From NCBI GenBank assembly GCA_035362335.1, contig DAOSDL010000003.1, positions 124,001-188,000 on the forward strand: a stretch of 64,000 nucleotides of DNA, read 5' to 3'. The notes beneath the pieces were generated by a model. The model was not told the DNA's origin, searched no databases, and saw only the letters and a list, made by a program, of their open reading frames with translations. The stretch comes from JAOSJT01 sp035362335 (GTDB lineage: Bacteria; Bacteroidota; Ignavibacteria; SZUA-365). The translations under genes were made by a program, and so were the position numbers. Below, in pieces: positions 19,164 through 25,998 of this stretch (its first letter is position 1; each line of letters starts with the position of its first letter).

Positions 19164-19262
19164 CGGCATTACAGCCGGTGGTTCTGAATATGTCAAATTC
19201 AGAAACACCTGTGTCAACCGGATTGAGAGACCGGCCGCACCAGCGGCGGCCGGATTTTTTTT
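19164..19262 (+). ncRNA. candidate structured RNA or attenuating leader
   Basis: Three stems follow one another: CGGC/GCCG (19164-19177), a 12-bp arm pair GGTGGTTCTGAA/TTCAGAAACACC with one mismatch (19177-19188 and 19198-19209), and the terminator stem at 19231-19253 with its T-tract. This layout is that of a small RNA or an attenuator leader. The 5' end and promoter are not defined, and no known riboswitch class was recognised. Confidence 0.35.
19231..19262 (+). terminator. intrinsic terminator just upstream of the TPR gene
   Basis: Perfect 8-bp stem CCGGCCGC/GCGGCCGG with a 7-base loop, followed by eight T residues (19255-19262). It points along the plus strand and ends only 18 bases before the ATG of the TPR gene, with no plus-strand gene upstream to terminate. 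Confidence 0.7.
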
Positions 19263-19280
19263 ACAAAAACCGACAGCACC

Positions 19281-20063
19281 ATGAATACCTCACCCGTCAT
19301 TCTCTCCGTTGTCGCTCTCATGACCTTCGCCACCGTCCTTCCGCTGCCCTTTGCCTCCGGCAGCGTGGTGGATGTACGGGAGACCCTGGACAACGCCGAC
19401 CGCCTGTTTTCGCAGCGGGATTATGACAAGGCCCGCAAATTGCTCGAGCGCGCCGCCGAACAGTATCCCGGCAACGCCGGTGTGCTCTGGCGCCTTTCCA
19501 ATCACATGATCAACGACGGCGACGGCAGCACGGTGGACTCCGAGAAGGAGGCGCTGTACCGCAAGGCCGTGCAATACGCCGAACGTGCCGTCAAAGCCGA
19601 TCCTTCGGATGCCAATGCCCATGCCTACCTGGCGGCGGCATACGGCAGTGTGGCCATGTTCGCCGGCGGTAAGGAAAAGGTGCAGCTGGCGAATCGCATT
19701 CGCGACGCACTCGACGTCGCACTCAAACTCGACAAACGCAATCAGGTGGCGCATACCATCTATGGCACCTGGCATCGCGAAGTGGCCGAGGTGAGCTGGG
19801 TCGAACGCAAACTCGCCAACATGTTCCTCGGCAGTATGCCCGACGGCAGCCTCGACCAGTCCATGCGGCATTTCCGCCAGGCCATCGCCGAGGGACCCGA
19901 TGTGCTGCGGCATCGCTACGAACTCGGATTGACCTACATCGCGGCCGATCGCGACAAGGATGCGGCGGCTTCCTTCCGCGCCGCACTCAAATGTCCCGAC
20001 GGGTGGAAAACCGATCCCATCCGCCGCGCGCATATGCGCGAATGGCTGCGCGACAACGCCTGA
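19281..20063 (+). CDS. exported TPR-repeat protein
   Basis: A 260-residue protein with an N-terminal hydrophobic export signal (to about residue 26, FASGS) and tetratricopeptide repeats: ADRLFSQRDYDKARKLLERAAEQYPG, a second around AVQYAERAVKADPSDANAHAYLAAAYG, a third around ALDVALKLDKRNQVAHTIYG, and a C-terminal FRAALKCP. The arrangement resembles the regulator-of-microtubule-dynamics (RMDN)-like TPR family found in bacteria. It probably scaffolds protein contacts in the periplasm. The start lacks a ribosome site and lies immediately behind an intrinsic terminator, so expression may depend on readthrough or on a leaderless transcript. Function unknown. Confidence 0.8.
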   Translation: MNTSPVILSVVALMTFATVLPLPFASGSVVDVRETLDNADRLFSQRDYDKARKLLERAAEQYPGNAGVLWRLSNHMINDGDGSTVDSEKEALYRKAVQYAERAVKADPSDANAHAYLAAAYGSVAMFAGGKEKVQLANRIRDALDVALKLDKRNQVAHTIYGTWHREVAEVSWVERKLANMFLGSMPDGSLDQSMRHFRQAIAEGPDVLRHRYELGLTYIAADRDKDAAASFRAALKCPDGWKTDPIRRAHMREWLRDNA

Positions 20064-20067
20064 GTGC

Positions 20068-20814
20068 TTACGCGCTTGCGCCGCGTTCACGCCTCCGCTG
20101 TATCGTGTACACGCTGACTTCCACGATGCGCTCATAGAGGTTGGGAAAGCGGCTTTCGCGCGTGTACACAAAGCCCGCGCGTTCGAGCGCATCGAAAAAG
20201 GGAATGGCTATCATGCGATTGGGCTCGGCCAGCACCACACGGCCTCCGGGAGCGAGCACGCGCGCAAGGGTGTCCACCAGCGGATCGATGAAGCGCTTCT
20301 CATAAATCACATCCGCCGCCAGCACCAGCGGCCACTGCCGCGCTGGAGGATTGCGGAAATCCAGACACAGCATGTCCACGTTCGCGGCGGGCGCCTGCGT
20401 GCGTACGTTCAGCTCGGCCATGCGCAAGGCCATCTCGTCGTAGTCGGAAAATGTGACCGCCGCTCCTTCCATGGCCGCTACAATGCCGGGCAAGCCCAGA
20501 CCACAACCCAGTTCGATACAGGACGTGCCGGCCACGAGCGCGCGATGATCCATCACCCACGACGAGAGCGCCAGGGCGCTGTGCCACAGTTCGGCCCAGT
20601 AGGGAAGGCGCTCATCGTGATTGAATTCGTCCTGCGTGAGCCGCTCGATCAGTTCGTCCATGCTCTCGGCGCTCAGCAACGATATCACGCGTCCGCCGAT
20701 GTCCACCTCGATGCTGCGCAGGGGAAACAGCCGTTCGGCGGCTGTGCGCAGTTCCGCCACGGGCGTCCGCCGCGCGGCTTCTTCCGGTGTCGGTATGGAT
20801 GAGAAATCGTTCAT
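20068..20814 (-). CDS. class I SAM methyltransferase (Methyltransf_16-like)
   Basis: A 248-residue enzyme with LPYWAELWHSALALSSWV followed by motif I CIELGCGLGLPGI and a post-I acidic loop FSDYDE, then VLAADVIYE in the catalytic region. This combination matches the family containing protein-lysine methyltransferases and nicotinamide N-methyltransferase-like enzymes. The substrate is unknown, most likely a protein. ATG 20814 is preferred over a GTG at 20835. It ends only 4 bp from the TPR gene stop (convergent), and the acyl-CoA synthetase gene lies on the same strand, but downstream of it nothing is shared. No partner protein is encoded beside it. Confidence 0.82.
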   Translation of the reverse strand: MNDFSSIPTPEEAARRTPVAELRTAAERLFPLRSIEVDIGGRVISLLSAESMDELIERLTQDEFNHDERLPYWAELWHSALALSSWVMDHRALVAGTSCIELGCGLGLPGIVAAMEGAAVTFSDYDEMALRMAELNVRTQAPAANVDMLCLDFRNPPARQWPLVLAADVIYEKRFIDPLVDTLARVLAPGGRVVLAEPNRMIAIPFFDALERAGFVYTRESRFPNLYERIVEVSVYTIQRRRERGASA

Positions 20815-20871
20815 GGGACTTCGCGGCGGCTCCACGCGCGAGCCGCCGCCCGCCTTGTGCCATGCCGGGCC

Positions 20872-22926
20872 TCAGCGCTCGATGCGGATGCGCGCGTCCA
20901 CAGCGGTAACCCCCGCGGGTGTGCCGAGCAGGGGATTGAGATCGAGTTCGACGATTTCCGGCGCCGCGTGCAGCAGGGCCGAGAGACGCACCACCACGTC
21001 GGCGAAGGCCTCCTCGTTCACTCCCGTCTGTCCGCGCACACCTTGCAGAATCTTGTAGCCCTTCAGCCGGCGAATCATGCCGCGCGCTTCCTCGTGCGAC
21101 AGCGGCGCCAGGCCCGCCTGCACATCCTTGAGCACTTCGATGAAAATGCCGCCGAGTCCGCACAGCACCAGATGTCCGAAGGCATCCTCCTTTTTCGCGC
21201 CGGCGAACAGCTCCACGCCACTCAGCATGGGTTGCAGCAGCACAGCCGTGGTCTCGGGAATGTGTATCATGCGCTCGAACTCGCGGCGCACGGTGTCGGC
21301 ATCGCGCACATGCAGCACCACACCGCCCACATCGGACTTGTGCACCGGACCCACCACTTTCATCACCACGGGATAGCCCAGCCCCTCGGCCGCGCGCACC
21401 GCCTCATCCACGGTGCTCACCACCGCTTCGCCCGCGCGCGGAATTCCGCAGGCATCCAGCAGACCCTGAATCGCATCGGGAGCGATATAGCCGTTGTCGC
21501 AGGAATCGACGATACGGCGCACGGCCGCGGTATCCACCGCTGGCGGCAGCTCATCGTCGCCGGGACGCTCGGTGGCATACACGCGCGCGAGCGCCGTGCC
21601 GAGCTGCACCTCGTCGGGAAAATTGATATGGCCTTTCGCGAGAAAATCCGCCACCTCATCGCGCGCCGTGAGCGTGGACGGCAACACAGGGAAAATGGGT
21701 TTGCGGCATTGCAGCATTTTCTCGTGCAGCACGTTGTAAACGTCGAAAATTCGCGTCAGGCCCGGCGTGCCGAAAATCACCACCATGGCGTCGATGTTGT
21801 CGAAATCCTTGTCCACCGCATCGATGATGCCGCCCAACTGTGCGGCCGTGCCGGTGGCGAGAAAATCGATGGGATTGGCGACGGAAGAACCGGGGAACAA
21901 CGTCGCGAGCAGCGCTTCGGCTGCCGGTCCTTCGATATGCGGCACGTTCAGTCCGCCGTTGGACAGGGCGTCGGTGAGCATCACGGCGGGACCTCCGGCG
22001 TGTGTGATCACCGCGATGTTTTTTCCTTGCAGTTCCGCATGCATGAAAATGGAGGCAACGGTGATCAGCTCCTCCCTGCCGTAGCAGCGCACGATGCCGG
22101 CTTTGCGGAACAGTGCGTCCACAGCCACATCCGAGCTGGCCAGCGCACCGGTGTGCGACGAGGCCGCGCGGCTGCCGGCTTCCGAAGCCCCCGCCTTGAT
22201 GGCCGCGATGCGACAGCCCTTGCGTATCAGCGAACGCGCGTGTTTGAGCAGTTTTGCCGGCTTTGCCACGGTCTCGATGTACAGCAGCTTCACACGGGAG
22301 CTGCGCTCGGGATCGAAGCTCTCGTCGAGATGCTCGAGAATTTCCTCCACGCCGAGCTGCGCACTGTTGCCCACGGAAAACACGCTGGCGAAGGTGAGGC
22401 CTTTGGGAATGCCCGCCTCGAGGATGAAGCACGCGGTGGCGCCGGAACCGGAAATGAAGTCCACACCTTTCGGGTCCAGCGTGGGAATGGGTTCGGTGAA
22501 AATGCTGTGATGCCACGGTGTGAGAATGCCCACGCAATTCGGACCGATCAGCGAGCCGCCCGTGCTCTCGATCACCTCAACCACGGCACGCTCGAGCGCG
22601 CGACCCTCCGGCCCCTCTTCGCTGAAGCCCGCCGAGAGAATGATGAAGGCCTTCGTGCCTTTTTCCCGCGCCAGCGTTTCGATGGTGGCGAGCGTGTATT
22701 TCGCCGCGATGGCGATCACCGCGAGATCCACCTGCGGCAGCTCCGCAGCCTGCGCGAAACTCCGAATGCCCTGCACCGCCTCCTCTTTGGGATTGACCAC
22801 GTACAGGTCGCCCGCGAAGGCGCCGTCGATGATGTTCTTCAACACTTTTCCGCCGGGTTTATGCACGTCATTCGACGCGCCGACGACGACAATGCTCTTT
22901 GGTTGCAGCAATTGCGGGGTGATCAT
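20872..22926 (-). CDS. NDP(ADP)-forming acyl/acetyl-CoA synthetase, fused alpha-beta
   Basis: A 684-residue acyl-CoA synthetase that would interconvert acyl-CoA, ADP and phosphate with the acid and ATP. The N-terminal CoA-binding domain starts at SIVVVGASND; the two succinyl-CoA-ligase-like domains follow, with the active-site H258 in SSHTGAL; the C-terminal ATP-grasp half contains PVVMKVVGPVHKSDVGGV and ELDLNPLL. The alpha-then-beta fusion is the usual single-chain form. ATG 22926 has AGGAG about nine bases upstream; the reading to 23220 adds 98 junk-like residues. It could serve ATP generation from acetyl-CoA or acid scavenging; the substrate range is not visible. Confidence 0.9.
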   Translation of the reverse strand: MITPQLLQPKSIVVVGASNDVHKPGGKVLKNIIDGAFAGDLYVVNPKEEAVQGIRSFAQAAELPQVDLAVIAIAAKYTLATIETLAREKGTKAFIILSAGFSEEGPEGRALERAVVEVIESTGGSLIGPNCVGILTPWHHSIFTEPIPTLDPKGVDFISGSGATACFILEAGIPKGLTFASVFSVGNSAQLGVEEILEHLDESFDPERSSRVKLLYIETVAKPAKLLKHARSLIRKGCRIAAIKAGASEAGSRAASSHTGALASSDVAVDALFRKAGIVRCYGREELITVASIFMHAELQGKNIAVITHAGGPAVMLTDALSNGGLNVPHIEGPAAEALLATLFPGSSVANPIDFLATGTAAQLGGIIDAVDKDFDNIDAMVVIFGTPGLTRIFDVYNVLHEKMLQCRKPIFPVLPSTLTARDEVADFLAKGHINFPDEVQLGTALARVYATERPGDDELPPAVDTAAVRRIVDSCDNGYIAPDAIQGLLDACGIPRAGEAVVSTVDEAVRAAEGLGYPVVMKVVGPVHKSDVGGVVLHVRDADTVRREFERMIHIPETTAVLLQPMLSGVELFAGAKKEDAFGHLVLCGLGGIFIEVLKDVQAGLAPLSHEEARGMIRRLKGYKILQGVRGQTGVNEEAFADVVVRLSALLHAAPEIVELDLNPLLGTPAGVTAVDARIRIER

Positions 22927-23391
22927 GCGTGGGCACTCCTGTGTTCTCGTGATGATGGTCCGTACGCCGCTGTCGGCCGCGCGAGTTGCCGACACGTACA
23001 TCCTGAAAGATACGGAATGCCCGGTTGCGAAGGCAATCGTCCGGCCGCATGCACCTCCCTGCCTTGCTCCGTTCTGGACATGTTCACCCGCACCGCCACC
23101 CCGCGCCGGGAAGGCGCCGCAGGGTGCGGATTCCCCTATACCCTGCTCGACGGACACGAACATAAGTCCGCTCCGCCGGTGGTGAAGCGGTGGAAAAAGA
23201 AATGCCCGGACTTGGCCCAATCCGATTAAGATAGGGCATTTCCATGCACAAGGTCAACCCCGGATTGATTTCCCCTCGCATTTTTCGTATTTTGCGAAAT
23301 ACGGCAGAGAAACGTACGTACCGTACACCTTCCCTGGACGCGATGAGGGGAAAAGCCACCCTGATACATTTCACTTCATAGGTCAGCACTA
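22927..23391. other. 465-bp divergent intergenic region between the acyl-CoA synthetase and queA
   Basis: No supported gene. It holds an inverted repeat at 23199-23242 (listed separately) and must contain promoters for both neighbours. The queA-proximal part (23260-23390) is AT-richer (TTTTTCGTATTTTGCG) but shows no clean promoter pair. Confidence 0.5.
23199..23242 (-). promoter_or_regulatory. 9-bp inverted repeat followed by a T-rich run on the minus strand
   Basis: GAAATGCCC and GGGCATTTC arms are separated by 26 bases; read on the minus strand the second arm runs into TTTTTCC. It lies 270 bp upstream of the acyl-CoA synthetase start and could be a leader terminator or an operator. The long loop makes either reading uncertain. 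Confidence 0.3.
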
Positions 23392-24426
23392 ATGAAACTC
23401 TCCGATTTCGATTATGCCTTTCCGAAGAATCTCATTGCGAAGTACCCCGTCGAGGAACGCGACCAGTCGCGGCTCATGGTGGTGCATCGCAGCACGGGCG
23501 AAATCGAACACCGCATGTTTTCCGATATTCACGAATACTTCAAAAAAGGCGATTGCCTCGTCACCAACGACACCAAGGTCTTTCCCGCGCGGCTGATCGG
23601 ACGCAAGGAAAAGACCAATGCGAAAATCGAAGTGTTCCTGCTGCGCGAACTCAGTAAGGAAGAGCGTCTCTGGGATGTGATCGTCGATCCCGCGCGCAAG
23701 GTGCGCATCGGCAACAAAATCTACTTCTCCGACAAGCTCATGTGCGAGGTCATCGACAACACCACCTCGCGCGGACGCACGGTGCGCTTCAACTATCAGG
23801 GTGATTTCTTCAAGCTCATCGACATCGTGGGTCAGACGCCGCTGCCGCCGTATATCAAGCGCGAACCCGAGGAAGCCGACAAGGAGCACTATCAGACCGT
23901 GTACGCTCAGCATGTGGGCGCCGTTGCCGCTCCCACCGCCGGACTGCATTTCACCAAGCGTCTCCTCGCCAAGCTGAAAAAGAAGGGCGTCAACACCAGT
24001 TCGGTACTGCTGCACATCGGTCATGGCACGTTCCAGCCGGTGGAAGTCGAGGATTTGACCAAGCACAAGATGTTCTCGGAGTACTACGAAATCCCGCCCG
24101 AGGCCTGTATCGCGGTGAACAAAACCAAGGAAGCCAAGAAAAGCGTGTTTGTCGTGGGCACCAGCACCGTGCGGGCTCTCGAGTCCAGCGTCACCACCAT
24201 GCGGCAGCTGACGCCGGCGCGCGGCTGGACCGACAAGTTCATCTATCCGCCCTACGACTTCAAGATCACCGACAAGCTGATCACGAATTTCCACATGCCG
24301 AAGTCCACCTTGCTCATGATGGTGGCGGCATTCGCGGACTACGATTTGATGATGAAGGCCTACAAAAAGGCCATCAAGGAAAAGTATCGCCTGTTCAGTT
24401 ACGGCGATGCGATGCTCATTCTCTGA
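23392..24426 (+). CDS. queA: tRNA preQ1(34) S-adenosylmethionine ribosyltransferase-isomerase
   Basis: A 344-residue enzyme that transfers and isomerises the ribosyl group of SAM onto 7-aminomethyl-7-deazaguanine in tRNA to form epoxyqueuosine. Characteristic blocks are MKLSDFDYAFPKNLIAKYP, RDQSRLMVVHR, LVTNDTKVFPARL, the QTPLPPYIKR motif, QTVYAQHVGAVAAPTAGLHFT, LHIGHGTFQPV, VGTSTVRALES, and the C-terminal LITNFHMPKSTLLMMVAAF. Length and ends match the family. It is separated from ispD by 160 bp, containing a weak GGCGAAG/CTTCGCC stem near 24454-24473, so it is probably its own transcript. Confidence 0.97.
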   Translation: MKLSDFDYAFPKNLIAKYPVEERDQSRLMVVHRSTGEIEHRMFSDIHEYFKKGDCLVTNDTKVFPARLIGRKEKTNAKIEVFLLRELSKEERLWDVIVDPARKVRIGNKIYFSDKLMCEVIDNTTSRGRTVRFNYQGDFFKLIDIVGQTPLPPYIKREPEEADKEHYQTVYAQHVGAVAAPTAGLHFTKRLLAKLKKKGVNTSSVLLHIGHGTFQPVEVEDLTKHKMFSEYYEIPPEACIAVNKTKEAKKSVFVVGTSTVRALESSVTTMRQLTPARGWTDKFIYPPYDFKITDKLITNFHMPKSTLLMMVAAFADYDLMMKAYKKAIKEKYRLFSYGDAMLIL

Positions 24427-24586
24427 TACGATACGTGCTATTCGACATTCGCGGGCGAAGTATGTGCTTCGCCTGCGCCGTTTTCGGAGCGTGCCGCTGC
24501 GGCGCGCACCATTTCCTCCGGCTTCCATGCGCTCCGCGCATCCCGCGGTGTGAACGCCGGGTGACAGGATTCCATCAGCCACGCCC

Positions 24587-25276
24587 ATGAGTACCTTCTC
24601 CGTTCTCATTCCCGCCGCGGGCAGCGGCACACGCCTCGGCGCCGACCGCCCCAAGCAATACCTGCCGCTGCTCGGCACGCCCGTGCTGCTTCATACCCTG
24701 GCGGTGTTCGATGCCATCGAGGACTGTGCGTCCGTGGTCATCGCCTCCGATGACCCCTCCACCGTGCATGCCCTGCTGGCAACGCGCGGCTGGCGCGTGC
24801 CCGTGCAGGTGGTGCCGGGCGGGAAGCGGCGGCAGGACTCCGTGGCCAACGCCCTCGCCGCGCTGCCCGACGACGATAGCATCGTGCTCATTCACGATGC
24901 GGCGCGTCCCTGTGTGGAAGCGGAACACGTGCGCGCGGTGGTCGAGGCTGTGCGTCGCCACGGCGCAGCACTGCTGGCCATTCCCGCGCGCGACACCATC
25001 AAGCATGTTGAGGAAAATGTGGTCCGGAATACCGTGCCGCGTTCCGCGCTGTGGCTGGCGCAAACGCCGCAGGGTGCCACTGCCGCGCGCCTTCGCGAGG
25101 CCTTCGCTCACGCGCTGGCGCAGGACATCGAAGCCACGGACGATGTGGAATTGCTGGAGCGCATCGGCGTGCCGGTGCATGTGGTGCGCGGTTCGGCGGG
25201 CAATCTGAAAATCACCGAAGCGCTGGACCTCGTGCTGGCGGAAGCAATACTGCGCGCGCAAGGGAGGACGTCATGA
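24587..25276 (+). CDS. ispD: 2-C-methyl-D-erythritol 4-phosphate cytidylyltransferase
   Basis: Third step of the MEP isoprenoid pathway: MEP plus CTP to CDP-ME. The 229-residue protein has the nucleotide-binding PAAGSGTRLGADRPKQYL at residues 9-26, GGKRRQDSVANAL and the catalytic-site IHDAARPCV, then TVPRSALWLAQTPQ and ATDDVELLERIG. All are typical. The stop codon overlaps the ATG of the next gene (ATGA), so the two are translationally coupled. The pathway would feed precursors to menaquinone and to the carotenoids encoded at 32-38 kb. Confidence 0.97.
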   Translation: MSTFSVLIPAAGSGTRLGADRPKQYLPLLGTPVLLHTLAVFDAIEDCASVVIASDDPSTVHALLATRGWRVPVQVVPGGKRRQDSVANALAALPDDDSIVLIHDAARPCVEAEHVRAVVEAVRRHGAALLAIPARDTIKHVEENVVRNTVPRSALWLAQTPQGATAARLREAFAHALAQDIEATDDVELLERIGVPVHVVRGSAGNLKITEALDLVLAEAILRAQGRTS

Positions 25277-25998
25277 TACTGCCCGGAAAACTCATTCTGG
25301 TCGGAACACCCATCGGACACCCCGACGACCTCTCGCCGCGCGCGGCGCAGGTGCTCGGCAGTGCCGACGTGATCGCCTGCGAGGAACGCGGTGTGGGACG
25401 ACGCCTGCTTGCGCGTCTCGGCTTGCAGCGCGAGTTGCTTGAAATCAACGAGCACACGGAGCGAAGCAACGCGGAGCTGATCGTGGAGGACGTGCTGGCG
25501 GGCCGCACGGTGGCGCTGGTGTCGGACTGCGGCATGCCGGTGTTCGCCGACCCGGGAGCGCGCGTGGTGCGCGCGGTGATCGAGGCAGGCGGCGCGGTGG
25601 ATGTTGTGCCCGGGCCCGATTCGTTGACAGCGGCGCTCGCGGTGTCGGGCTTCGATGCGAACCGCTTCCTTTTTCACGGATTTTTATCTCCGAAAAAACC
25701 CGAACGCCGCGCCGAGCTTTCGGCGTTGCGCAATCTACCCATGCCCGTGGTGTTTCTCGATGCGCCGTACCGACTTCAGGCCGTACTCGAGGATTTGCGC
25801 GCCGTGCTGGGCTCCAACCGCGAGGTGTGTGTGGCCTGTGATCTTACCCTCCCCACGCAGCGCATCGTACACGACACCTTGCTCGGCGCTGTCGAGCGCT
25901 TCGCGGCTCTTGGCGGCAAGCGCGAGTACGTCATCATCGTCGGACCCGCGCCACGTGCGCAGAGCGGCGTGGGACGGCAACGCTCAAGGCGTCCCTGA
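25273..25998 (+). CDS. rsmI: RsmI-like tetrapyrrole-methylase family rRNA methyltransferase
   Basis: A 241-residue SAM-dependent methyltransferase resembling RsmI, which 2'-O-methylates C1402 of 16S rRNA. Similar parts are LILVGTPIGHPDDLSPRA, EERGVGRRLLARLGL, INEHTER, SDCGMPVFADPGARVVR, VVPGPDSLTAALAVSG and RFLFHGFLSPKK. It is shorter and more diverged than standard RsmI (about 280), with CGMPVFADPG for the usual AGTPGISDPG, so a different base or substrate is possible. The ATG at 25273 has GGAGG six bases upstream and overlaps the ispD stop. Its 3' end overlaps the convergent recQ gene by 15 bp. Confidence 0.75.
   Translation: MILPGKLILVGTPIGHPDDLSPRAAQVLGSADVIACEERGVGRRLLARLGLQRELLEINEHTERSNAELIVEDVLAGRTVALVSDCGMPVFADPGARVVRAVIEAGGAVDVVPGPDSLTAALAVSGFDANRFLFHGFLSPKKPERRAELSALRNLPMPVVFLDAPYRLQAVLEDLRAVLGSNREVCVACDLTLPTQRIVHDTLLGAVERFAALGGKREYVIIVGPAPRAQSGVGRQRSRRP

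Larger units (their letters stand above)
18930..19280. other. 351-bp divergent intergenic region with a chain of hairpins
   Basis: No convincing coding sequence. On the plus strand the last 120 bases hold three successive stems ending in a U-tract terminator directly before the TPR gene. The other half must carry the promoter of the DUF5686 gene on the minus strand, but no clear box was identified. Confidence 0.5.

Noticed and set aside
20857..23229. 790-codon open frame on the plus strand
   Set aside because: Antisense shadow of the acyl-CoA synthetase; the minus-strand protein has clear domains.
24454..24473. Stem GGCGAAG/CTTCGCC after queA as a terminator
   Set aside because: Only seven pairs and no T-tract directly after it; too weak to list.
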